From positions 1 through 16,748 of the forward strand of contig DAOTXW010000096.1 in NCBI GenBank assembly GCA_034435035.1: DNA of 16,748 nucleotides. The letters are read 5' to 3'. Position numbers and translations under genes: made by a program. Source of the stretch: JAHEME01 sp034435035 (lineage in GTDB: Bacteria; Chloroflexota; Anaerolineae; Aggregatilineales; UBA3940). Shown piece by piece: positions 6,986 to 13,026 of this stretch. Position 1 is the first letter of the stretch. Each line of letters begins with the position of its first letter. The notes under the pieces were generated by a model that was not told where the DNA came from, searched no databases, and was given only the letters and a program-made list of their open reading frames with translations.

Positions 6986-8134
6986 CTACCCCGGGCTATC
7001 CCAGGGTGCGCCATGCTCCGCCCCTGCAAGACTCGCCAGGATAGCCTCCCGATGCGCAGGGTAATGATCCGCCCATGCCCGCATCAGGCCGAAGCAGCCC
7101 GCGATCATCATGTCGCCATACGGCACGGCAAAGTACACCGGAAGAGTTGAGCGCTCCATCAGGCGACGGCGGGGGCCTGTGACAGCCACCCGGTCAAGCA
7201 TCATAGGATTCGGGTTGTAAATGAGTGCGCCGTGCCCATGCTGGCCAAAGACCTGTTCATGCGTCAGGGTGGAGTCGGCCAGAGCGCGGATCAGTTGATC
7301 AAGTGCGGCCGTATCAAGGAACCCGGTATGATGCTCAAAGACGCCCTCGATCCCCTCGACGCCAAGCCGGAAAGCCAGTGTGTGAAAGTTTCCGACATTG
7401 ACGACCAGGCACTGCGTGCTCCCGGCCAGCTGTGCGTCAATCATAGCGCCCAGAACTGCCGCCGGGGCCGTATCCATCACCATCAGAGGCGTCTGCAGAG
7501 GTGCGCCTGTCTGCGCGGCGCTGTGCACAACCGCCTTCAGACGCGTCATGATCCCCGGCACCGCGTCCGAGGGATAGGCGAAGGCCGATAGACGGTTGAC
7601 TTCCCGAATGCGGCTGTCAAGGTAGTCGAAGCGAAACTGTCGGTCTGATACGCCGGCCGGCGCGGCGCCGTGATCGAACACAGCCACCGCAATGCCATCG
7701 ACCGCGAGTGAATAACCAAATTGCTCGAAAGCGGCGGCGATCATCCGGTAGTCGAAGTCCGCCAGGGAAAGCGTCATCAGGGCCGGATGACGCCGCTCCA
7801 GCGCTGCGGCCTCGTCCACGCTGACGATCACCACTCCCATAGCCTCGACCTGTGCCAGATCGTCATCGAAAGTGCGCGCCGCCTCCGGCGTGGCATACAC
7901 AGAATGGCCCTGCGCCGCATGATCCCGCACTGCCCAGTGCGACGGGCCACCTCCCATCATCACGCCGCGCAGCAGCAGCGGCCTTGACTCCCGGGTAGCG
8001 GTCTTCACCTGCTGCGCCACTCGTATCGTCGGCGAGGGCATCACCAGCTTGAAGCAGTTCTCCGGCTGGTGGTCGGTATCGAAAAGCAGGATATCCTGCG
8101 TGCCAGTTCCAACGTCCACTGCCAACAGTCGCAT
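6986..8134 (-). CDS. DUF1786 family protein (ASKHA-like fold, function unknown)
   Basis: The 382-residue protein opens with LAVDVGTGTQDILLFD, a phosphate-1 loop-like motif of the actin/Hsp70/sugar-kinase superfamily and the characteristic start of DUF1786 proteins. These are sometimes annotated as putative pyruvate formate-lyase activating enzymes, but I see no CxxxCxxC radical-SAM motif, so that name is not supported. A second ATPase-like glycine segment appears at about residue 245-255 (CLVVNVGNFHTLAF), and a conserved Gly-rich VMMGGGPSHWAV lies at about 58-69. A His-rich segment EHHTGFLDT and GQHGHGALIY follow. It precedes ygfZ in the same direction by 12 bases, and a TATAAT box lies 47 bases upstream. 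No clear Shine-Dalgarno is visible before the ATG. Family assignment is from memory of the N-terminal motif; the function is open. Confidence 0.82.
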   Translation of the reverse strand: MRLLAVDVGTGTQDILLFDTDHQPENCFKLVMPSPTIRVAQQVKTATRESRPLLLRGVMMGGGPSHWAVRDHAAQGHSVYATPEAARTFDDDLAQVEAMGVVIVSVDEAAALERRHPALMTLSLADFDYRMIAAAFEQFGYSLAVDGIAVAVFDHGAAPAGVSDRQFRFDYLDSRIREVNRLSAFAYPSDAVPGIMTRLKAVVHSAAQTGAPLQTPLMVMDTAPAAVLGAMIDAQLAGSTQCLVVNVGNFHTLAFRLGVEGIEGVFEHHTGFLDTAALDQLIRALADSTLTHEQVFGQHGHGALIYNPNPMMLDRVAVTGPRRRLMERSTLPVYFAVPYGDMMIAGCFGLMRAWADHYPAHREAILASLAGAEHGAPWDSPG

Positions 8135-8180
8135 AGAGCCGGGCCGGGTTTCTCAGAAAAGGATCGTGCTAACTGTGTAG

Positions 8181-8186
8181 ATTATA
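8181..8186 (-). promoter_or_regulatory. candidate -10 box for the DUF1786-ygfZ operon
   Basis: Read on the minus strand, 8181-8186 is a perfect TATAAT in a locally A+T-rich patch about 47 bases before the DUF1786 ATG and just downstream of the tRNA gene. The -35 region at 17-18 bases is poor (TGTCCC), so the promoter may be weak or activated. Confidence 0.4.
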
Positions 8187-8221
8187 ACTTGGAAGAACTA
8201 AGGGGGACATACGGCTGGCAG

Positions 8222-8294
8222 TGCCCCTGGCAGGACTCGAACCTGCGACCGTCAGCTTAGAAGGCTGCCGCTCTGTCCTCTGAGCTACAGGGGC
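8222..8294 (-). tRNA. tRNA-Arg (anticodon UCU)
   Basis: The minus strand folds as a 73-base cloverleaf. The acceptor stem is GCCCCTG/CAGGGGC (7 perfect pairs), the D stem GCTC/GAGC, the anticodon loop CTTCTAA with anticodon TCT reading AGA, and the T arm GCAGG-TTCGAGT-CCTGC. The discriminator is A and CCA is not encoded. The anticodon stem GCAGC/GCTGA has four good pairs and an apparent G-A mismatch at position 27:43, which is tolerated in some tRNAs. It sits between the lipoprotein gene and the DUF1786 gene on the same strand. Confidence 0.96.
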
Positions 8295-8411
8295 ACGCGG
8301 TGCATTCTAACGAACGCCAGCCACGGCGTCAAGCGCAGGCTGGCTCAGAGTTATTCCAAGTTGAGGGGCCGTGGTGCGCACCTTTATCCCACCACAAAAT
8401 GCACCCCTGGC

Positions 8412-9098
8412 TCAGCAGTTCTTCTCTTCGGGCCGCATACCGGGGTACCATTCCTGGCAGCCCTTCTGCTCGCCGCCCATCGGCGTGGCGTACCAGGCGA
8501 TCCACTCATAGAGCAGCCACTCCACGATCTGCCCATCACCGGAACGCACTGCCAGCCGCGTGGTGAAGATGGATGCCGCCGGATAGCGTATCTGGAATTC
8601 CGGCCCTGGCATGACCTGACCATCCCAGAGGTAGGTGTAGTTTCCATCGCCGCCCTGGGCTCCCATACGGATCGTCATCGCGACGATGTTGTTATCCTCA
8701 GGTGTTGCTTTGTCAAGCATCTGCCAGCTGGCCTGAAGCGGCGGATAGCTGTCCGGTGTGCTGGTTGGGAGCGGAGCAGCCGTTGGGCGCGGAGGGCGGG
8801 GAGCCGGTGTGGCCGGGGGCAGTGGGGTTGGGGAGGTTGTCGGCGAAGCTGTGGTCGCCTCGATGGTGGGCTCAGGCGGCGGCAGAGTTGCTGTTGCCGC
8901 GACCGTAGACGGCTCCGCCTCCACGATCACCACAGGAATAGGCGTGCGCTCGCGGGTGGGAACATCGTCCGCAGAAGGCTGGCTTACCGGCGCAGGGATG
9001 CCGCAGGCCAGTGCCGCCACCATCGCCACCAGGCCCGCTGCGAGCAGGCGGCTGCGTCCAGGGCCGCTGCCATGGAACCTCGCCAAGAGCCGGTTCAC
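8412..9098 (-). CDS. putative lipoprotein with Thr/Pro-rich stalk and Ig-like C-terminal domain
   Basis: The 228-residue product starts at a GTG behind GGAGGG, which lies inside the end of the upstream gene. A basic N-terminus (about 1-16) and hydrophobic segment (about 17-31) end in ALAC with C32, an imperfect lipobox suggesting lipid anchoring. Residues about 42-116 are low-complexity Thr, Pro and Ala, a flexible extracellular stalk common in Chloroflexota surface proteins. Residues about 117-195 look like a beta-sandwich of the PKD/Ig-like kind (YTYLWDG, then FTTRLAVRSGDGQIVEW). The C-terminal tail has Cys about 213 and a final Cys, possibly disulfide-bonded. It is the last gene of a three-gene operon, 3 bases behind the 149-residue gene. 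The function is unknown; binding or adhesion is a guess. Confidence 0.75.
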   Translation of the reverse strand: MNRLLARFHGSGPGRSRLLAAGLVAMVAALACGIPAPVSQPSADDVPTRERTPIPVVIVEAEPSTVAATATLPPPEPTIEATTASPTTSPTPLPPATPAPRPPRPTAAPLPTSTPDSYPPLQASWQMLDKATPEDNNIVAMTIRMGAQGGDGNYTYLWDGQVMPGPEFQIRYPAASIFTTRLAVRSGDGQIVEWLLYEWIAWYATPMGGEQKGCQEWYPGMRPEEKNC

Positions 9099-9101
9099 AC
9101 G

Positions 9102-9551
9102 TTATCCCTCCGGACTGTATGGCCGCACGCCACGGTAAACCTCAGCTCCCGACAGCGTTCTCAGGATCGTTTCACCCGGGCGGCCGATGCGCTCTGCCAA
9201 CTCGGTTGCGGTCAGAGGGCGGTTTCCAGTTGCCAGAAGCACGCGAAAAACGGCGTCGACCAGCGAAGTTCGATCGGTGATGTAGTCAGGCTGGCGGGAG
9301 CAGTGTGAAAGCAGCGCATAACGCAGCGGATCGACCCGATGCACCTGGCCGGTCTCCGGATCGATCCAATCCCTTAGCGTCAGTTCTGAGGCAGGCTCCG
9401 CAGCCAGCGCTTTGCGATGCTCAGGGCAAAGATGCTGGGTCAGGTATAGCTCGAGATCGCTGTTAGTGCGCTTCCACCACTCATAATCAATGTGGAAGAG
9501 GGTATCGAGAGTCGGGCGTACCAGGCTGCTGGGCACGCGGGGTCTTGACAT
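9102..9551 (-). CDS. uncharacterised 149-aa protein with a C-terminal winged-helix-like domain
   Basis: I recognise no named function. The N-terminal half has a Trp/Tyr-rich helix (FHIDYEWWKR at about 19-28), a CPEH motif (about 42-45) and DWIDPETGQVHRVDPLRYAL (about 61-80). The C-terminal part (about 93-140) reads as a winged helix: DAVFRVLLATGNRPLTATEL is helix one and the turn into helix two, AERIGRPGETILRTL is the likely recognition helix, and VYRGVRPY is the wing. It has the look of a lineage-specific Chloroflexota family, and DNA or RNA binding is plausible. The start is an ATG 42 bases after the stop of the 531-residue gene, behind a CTGCAGGAGAG region. The stop is 3 bases from the lipoprotein start, so the genes are translationally close. 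Confidence 0.75.
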   Translation of the reverse strand: MSRPRVPSSLVRPTLDTLFHIDYEWWKRTNSDLELYLTQHLCPEHRKALAAEPASELTLRDWIDPETGQVHRVDPLRYALLSHCSRQPDYITDRTSLVDAVFRVLLATGNRPLTATELAERIGRPGETILRTLSGAEVYRGVRPYSPEG

Positions 9552-9593
9552 GGATCTGCTCTCCTGCAGCTCACCGCCGGACGTGAGGCGTAC

Positions 9594-11189
9594 TTAGCTC
9601 TCGATCTTCTCGTCGTTCAGACGCCAGTAGCCGCCGCCGACGTGCTCAAACTCGGGCAGGGCGACCAGACGCGCGAAGATCGGCCCCGGCGGACACCGCC
9701 TAACTAGGTTCACGGCGCTGTACAGCGTGCGGGCATGGATGTGCCCCTGTGGGTTGATCGACGCCAGTTCACGCATGATCTCGCCCATCAGCTGCTCCAG
9801 CGGCACCTTGCGTTCTGTCTGACGGCGCCACAATGCATCGATCGCATCCGGATCAGGGACATCGATCACCATCAGCTCGTCATACTCGCTGCCAACCGGG
9901 CGCTGGACGGAAGTAAAGCGCAGCCGGTTGCCTTCGACGAATGCGGAGCGCACCCACTCTTTGCGGGGGCGCCGCTGCCCGACGTCGATCTGAACACGGC
10001 CGGGATCCTCAGTGCGGGCGATCCGCAGGTAGCTGCCAACCGGAACCGCATCGCGCGCAAAGAGATCACCCAGCCCATATACGTAGCCGCCAGGCCGCAC
10101 CACCCAAGCCGGAATCTCCTCGCCGGTATGGGCATCAACCAGAATGAAGCGAATCCGGGGTGACTGATAGGCTGTCGGAAACAGCAGGCGCAGTTGAGGG
10201 GAAAGCGGCAGGGTACCTGACCGCTGGTGAGGATAGATCAGTGTAACCGTGACGGACTGCGGCTCAGAGCCATGCAGCGGCGCCGGAAGATCCGAGTGCT
10301 CATCACCAATCTCGGCCTCCAGCTGCCGGAGTTCATCCGTTAGCAAAGTGGGGTCGGACGAGATTGGCGTATACTGAAGCCGCTCCGGGGGGGACTGTAC
10401 TCCTGCAGGCTCCATCCGCGTCAGGAACCACAGAACTTTGCCCGCTGGCCCCACCTCGTCGAACCGCGCGTCCTGCTGCAGTCCGTAGTTCAGCGAGAAT
10501 TCGGCCAGCCGCACGTTAATCCCCTGCAGCATACCAACCTGATCCACGATCTCCCGTGTCTCCAGGGGGCCGCCGCCATTCATATCCAGAATGGCTTCTG
10601 CCAGGTTGAGATGCCCGGAATTGACATTGGCCAGCAGCGACTTGGGGAACCAGCGGCCCGCCAGCCGCACCAGATCCGGTGAAGAGGCAAGGCTCTTCTC
10701 GAGCGCTTCGCCCACCAGCCCACCATATTCGATGAACAGCTCCTCAGGGGGCAGCGTCGGCTTATCGGCCTCGGGTTCCGGCTGCGCTTCCGGTTCGATC
10801 AGGTAGCCGGCGTCAAGCCCGCTGGCAAATTCAGCCTCCCGGCCGGGTCCAAAACTGACCTGCAGCACCCTGTATTCACCATAGTCAGGGTTGTCGCCTT
10901 GCCGGACATTTGTCACCTCGCCTACAGCGCCGCCCATTGACGGGAATATGAGGCGGGCGCCTGCTTCGTAGACCTGGGTGGGGTGGTAGAAATCGCCAGA
11001 GGGTGGCAATGCCTGAGGCTGTGTCGATTCGCGTGATACTCGGTAGCGCACGAGCACCAGCGCCATTTCATCAATCGAAAGAGGCGCTTCGTGCTCGAGC
11101 ATAACGTTGTACAGATACTCAATATCTGCCTGCTCGACTGAGAAATCCTCGACCCAGTATTCACGGGTCTGGGTATTACGTTGCGCCAC
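9594..11189 (-). CDS. uncharacterised 531-aa protein with repeated winged-helix-like segments
   Basis: I recognise no named family with certainty. Residues about 17-55 (VEQADIEYLYNVMLEHEAPLSIDEM...) look like a helical winged-helix unit. Residues about 68-130 are a beta-rich module with a GxVGEVTNVRxGxNPxYGEYRV pattern. A Pro/Glu linker follows (132-150). Residues about 185-258 contain another HTH-like unit ending FDEVGPAGKVLWFL. Residues about 310-442 are beta-rich (possible barrel), and 463-524 form a last helical unit ending FEHVGGGYWRL. The two FxxVGxxGxxWxL endings resemble HARE-HTH type winged helices. No catalytic motif, signal peptide or membrane helix is visible. The start is a GTG at 11189 with GGAG 10 bases upstream. 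It heads the three-gene operon behind a good promoter. A chromatin, transcription or RNA-associated role is inference only. Confidence 0.75.
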   Translation of the reverse strand: MAQRNTQTREYWVEDFSVEQADIEYLYNVMLEHEAPLSIDEMALVLVRYRVSRESTQPQALPPSGDFYHPTQVYEAGARLIFPSMGGAVGEVTNVRQGDNPDYGEYRVLQVSFGPGREAEFASGLDAGYLIEPEAQPEPEADKPTLPPEELFIEYGGLVGEALEKSLASSPDLVRLAGRWFPKSLLANVNSGHLNLAEAILDMNGGGPLETREIVDQVGMLQGINVRLAEFSLNYGLQQDARFDEVGPAGKVLWFLTRMEPAGVQSPPERLQYTPISSDPTLLTDELRQLEAEIGDEHSDLPAPLHGSEPQSVTVTLIYPHQRSGTLPLSPQLRLLFPTAYQSPRIRFILVDAHTGEEIPAWVVRPGGYVYGLGDLFARDAVPVGSYLRIARTEDPGRVQIDVGQRRPRKEWVRSAFVEGNRLRFTSVQRPVGSEYDELMVIDVPDPDAIDALWRRQTERKVPLEQLMGEIMRELASINPQGHIHARTLYSAVNLVRRCPPGPIFARLVALPEFEHVGGGYWRLNDEKIES

Positions 11190-11276
11190 CGGGGATCGAC
11201 TCCATCATGCGCCTGGCTGAAAAGGTGGGGAACGCCTCCTGCTGCGGCGCCTGTCAGCAGATCTCTCGACCGAGCG

Positions 11277-11305
11277 ATTATACCGGAGCGCAGGCAGCGA
11301 TGCAA
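11277..11305 (-). promoter_or_regulatory. promoter of the 531-aa/149-aa/lipoprotein operon
   Basis: On the minus strand TTGCAT (11300-11305) and a perfect TATAAT (11277-11282) are separated by 17 bases. The site lies 87 bases before the GTG of the 531-residue gene, giving a leader of about 80 bases. Confidence 0.6.
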
Positions 11306-11482
11306 TGCTCCGCTCCCCCGCAACCAGGTCGGCTCGCTGCACCTGTACGCCTCGCCTGCTGACCCGGACATCCACGACCGGGTGATCGACGCCTACAACC
11401 GCATCGTGCAGGCCAAGGGGATTCTCGAAGCCCTGCGCGACGACCTTACTATCTGGCACAGGGAGGAGGATCGGGGCTGAAG

Positions 11483-11498
11483 CTCAACACATGTTGAG
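11483..11498. repeat. short perfect palindrome
   Basis: CTCAACA and TGTTGAG form a 7-bp inverted repeat around a 2-base centre. There is no T-tract, so it is not a terminator; it could be a protein-binding site or chance. Confidence 0.4.
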
Positions 11499-11713
11499 GG
11501 GGCGTGCAGCACCTGCTGACCAAAGATGCTATCGCCACTGCGGCAGCGGGCTATGTCTACCGCCTGCTGCACAGAATGCCGCTTGTATCGTTCATGTCTT
11601 TCGTCAGCCTGGAAGCGATCCGGTCTGTACCGGTGTCTGATGATGTGTACAGCAAACCTTCTTCGCGGACAAACGAAAGTGGAGTACACTAACCCGTGCT
11701 ATCTGTAGGTAAT

Positions 11714-11747
11714 AGAGAATGCCCTTCGGGGCAGTTCTCTCTTTTTT
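11714..11747 (+). terminator. intrinsic terminator with a TTCG tetraloop, no assigned upstream gene
   Basis: The stem AGAGAATGCCC (11714-11724) pairs with GGGCA-TTCTCT (11729-11740, one bulged G at 11734) around a TTCG tetraloop, then C and six T (11742-11747). This is a strong plus-strand terminator, yet no plus-strand gene is evident upstream. A possible -10 (TACACT near 11692) suggests a short RNA of about 50 bases ending here. Confidence 0.8.
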
Positions 11748-11799
11748 CGATTCTTGAGAAGTGCCCCGATAATGAGCAGGGGCTATCCTCTTAATCTCT

Positions 11800-11997
11800 C
11801 TATCGTGATGCAGCTTTTGCCACACCCTTCACCGCCTCACTGAGTGTAGGGTGAACGTGAATCGAACCGGTGATCGCACTCAGTGTGCCATCCCCCGCAT
11901 TCATCGCGACCACAGCCTCATGGATCAGATCATCAGCATGGACAGCCAGGATATGAAAACCCGGGATTCGCCCATCAGCGATGTCGAAATCTGTCAT
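11800..11997 (-). pseudogene. flavin disulfide reductase (MerA/Lpd type) remnant with internal deletion
   Basis: The 65-residue frame ends with the dimerisation-domain signature of the pyridine nucleotide-disulfide oxidoreductases: GFHILA, HADDLIHEAV, then HVHPTLSEAVK, where the His of HPTLSE is part of the partner active site. The first residues, MTDFDI, match how full-length members begin just before their FAD-binding GxGxxG motif. Everything between (FAD loop, CxxxxC redox pair, NAD domain, roughly 400 residues) is missing. The gene is therefore the first few codons joined in frame to the last 58 or so. Its ATG overlaps the upstream stop as ATGA, as an intact coupled gene would. It cannot be an active reductase. 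It could be a genuine deletion or an assembly collapse. Confidence 0.8.
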
Positions 11998-12308
11998 GAT
12001 CGTTGAACCTGTGCCGCTATAGCGTCTTTGATCATCTCAACAGTCGGCCAGCCACGCATTCCATCCGGAGTTTGATAGACCCGGCAGCCGAGTGCATAGT
12101 TGTCGTGCCCGGTGGGGAAGATATCTCGTCCATTAACTCTGATGGTGGGAGAGCCCTGAAACTGCCAGGCTTCCGCCTCTTCATCTGTTTCTACCCGGAT
12201 TAACTCAACCGTCTCATCAATACCTGTATCGGACAGGGCGGATCGAAGATGATCCAATCCCGTCCTCCATGATGGACAGTCATCAAAGTAAAGCAGCTCT
12301 ATCTTCAT
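11994..12308 (-). CDS. thioredoxin-fold protein of metal-resistance operons
   Basis: The 104-residue protein begins MKIELLYFDDCPSW, followed by a segment with alternating strands and FQGSPTIRVNGRDIF, where the cis-Pro-like SPT is typical of thioredoxin-like folds. Only one Cys is present in the first motif (C11) and a second lies in GCRVYQTP at about residue 73, so it is not a classical CxxC thioredoxin. Small proteins of this kind are commonly found with MerR regulators and mercuric or arsenic genes (general knowledge), perhaps as metal chaperones. The second ATG, 12308, lies 7 bases after AAGGA and matches the family start; an earlier ATG at 12314 sits too close to the site. The TGA overlaps the next ATG. 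It is the middle gene of the MerR operon. Confidence 0.8.
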   Translation of the reverse strand: MKIELLYFDDCPSWRTGLDHLRSALSDTGIDETVELIRVETDEEAEAWQFQGSPTIRVNGRDIFPTGHDNYALGCRVYQTPDGMRGWPTVEMIKDAIAAQVQRS

Positions 12309-12342
12309 TACCATTTCCTTTCCTGAGTCTTGAACTCGATGC

Positions 12343-12756
12343 TCACTGATCCGTTTGAGGTGTGCTGATCAGATGGCAAACACAGGAACGCATCTGAGCA
12401 TCTTCCGGCAGGTTCCGCCCGATTTCATACAGCCGGGCCAGTTCAGCCCGCAGTACCTCGAGCTGCCGGATGCGCTCAGAGATCGTGTGGATTTGTTCTT
12501 CCATCAGGTTCAGAACATATCCGCAGGGCGGTTCGTCGCGTTCCTTGAAGGCGAGAATTTCTTTGATATCATCCAGTGCAAAGTCAAGCGCACGCGCGTT
12601 CCTCACAAACTGAAGCCGCGCTATATCACTCTCATCGTAGAGACGATATCCATTCTCTCCTCGTCTGGCCGGGGGCAGTAAACCGATCTCCTCATAGTAG
12701 CGAATCGTCTTGCTTGATACCCCGGAGCGTTCGCTGAGTTCACCAATCTCGAACAT
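12343..12756 (-). CDS. MerR family heavy-metal-responsive transcriptional regulator
   Basis: MerR-type activators untwist promoters with overlong spacers when they bind their effector. Numbered from the ATG at 12756 the 137-residue protein starts FEIGELSERSGVSSKTIRYYEEIGLL, the classic winged-helix start, followed by GYRLYDESDIARLQFVRNARAL and a long dimerisation helix (about 80-115). Potential metal ligands are C78 (in PPCGYV, before the dimerisation helix) and C125, C127 and H128 in the C-terminal CVCH loop. This pattern fits metal sensing but not cleanly CueR (two Cys 7 apart) or ZntR. The start is chosen because GAGGTGA ends 5 bases before it; 12759 (ATG) and 12765 (GTG) are alternatives. 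The operator lies directly upstream, so it should be autoregulated. Which metal is sensed cannot be told. Confidence 0.92.
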   Translation of the reverse strand: MFEIGELSERSGVSSKTIRYYEEIGLLPPARRGENGYRLYDESDIARLQFVRNARALDFALDDIKEILAFKERDEPPCGYVLNLMEEQIHTISERIRQLEVLRAELARLYEIGRNLPEDAQMRSCVCHLISTPQTDQ

Positions 12757-12775
12757 CATAATCACCTCAATTCAG

Positions 12776-12806
12776 ACTATACACCTTCCAGTCACTGGAA
12801 GGTCAA
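12776..12806 (-). promoter_or_regulatory. MerR-type promoter and operator with a 19-bp spacer
   Basis: On the minus strand TTGACC (12801-12806) and TATAGT (12776-12781) are separated by 19 bases, the overlong spacing typical of MerR-activated promoters. A perfect 21-base dyad, ACCTTCCAGT-N-ACTGGAAGGT (12783-12803), fills the spacer and overlaps the -35. The arms resemble the CCTTCC...GGAAGG operators of CueR-like regulators. It sits 20 bases before the regulator start, so it controls the regulator itself and the two genes behind it. Confidence 0.92.
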
Positions 12807-12920
12807 GATATCCATATGATAATACCTGGAACTGCCGCTTTACCGAGCAGGATGTCTCAACACCTCATTCATTGAGTTGACGGGGCATCCCGGCATCCAT
12901 CCCTGGCCGCCAATCGAACC

Positions 12921-12966
12921 TCTGGCGGGCTGTCGCCCGCAGACCGTATGAAAACATTCTGTTTTC
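12921..12966. repeat. two adjacent small hairpins upstream of ssb
   Basis: TCTGGCGGGC and GCCCGCAGA (12921-12943) pair with one bulge around a 4-base loop, followed by GAAAAC/GTTTTC (12950-12966). They lie in the 260-base gap between the metal operator and ssb, which holds no gene. No T-tract follows the first hairpin. They may be part of the ssb leader; no known riboswitch is recognised. Confidence 0.35.
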
Positions 12967-13026
12967 AACCAGAAGTTCAGATGACCTGAGCTTCTTGATC
13001 CTATTCCTCAGAAGGAGGACTTCGAG

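Larger units (their letters stand above)
11190..11799. other. 610-base stretch without a convincing gene
   Basis: Between the winged-helix operon and the metal operon I find no gene I can defend. A plus-strand frame ending at 11480 encodes a helical-looking tail (DRVIDAYNRIVQAKGILEAL) that might be the end of a decayed gene, but it lacks a credible start and overlaps the minus-strand promoter. The stretch also holds a 7-bp-arm palindrome at 11483-11498, a clear plus-strand terminator at 11714-11747, and a weaker hairpin at 11763-11783 (GCCCC/GGGGC) that could slow transcription arriving from the metal operon. Confidence 0.5.

Noticed and set aside
5966..7150. Long plus-strand open frame of nearly 400 codons
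   Set aside because: It is antisense to ygfZ and the DUF1786 end, has Arg/His/Pro-rich composition typical of shadow frames, and starts inside the terminator region.
8069..8260. Plus-strand frame ending in PWQDSNLRPSA
   Set aside because: This peptide is the well-known artefact of translating the antisense of a tRNA gene; the tRNA itself is at 8222-8294.
8361..9308. Plus-strand open frame of 315 codons
   Set aside because: Antisense to the lipoprotein and the 149-residue gene; Arg/Cys-rich runs come from the opposite Thr/Pro-rich stalk.
11763..11783. Hairpin GCCCC/GGGGC as terminator of the metal operon
   Set aside because: The stem is only 5 bp with an 11-base loop and no T-tract follows on either strand.
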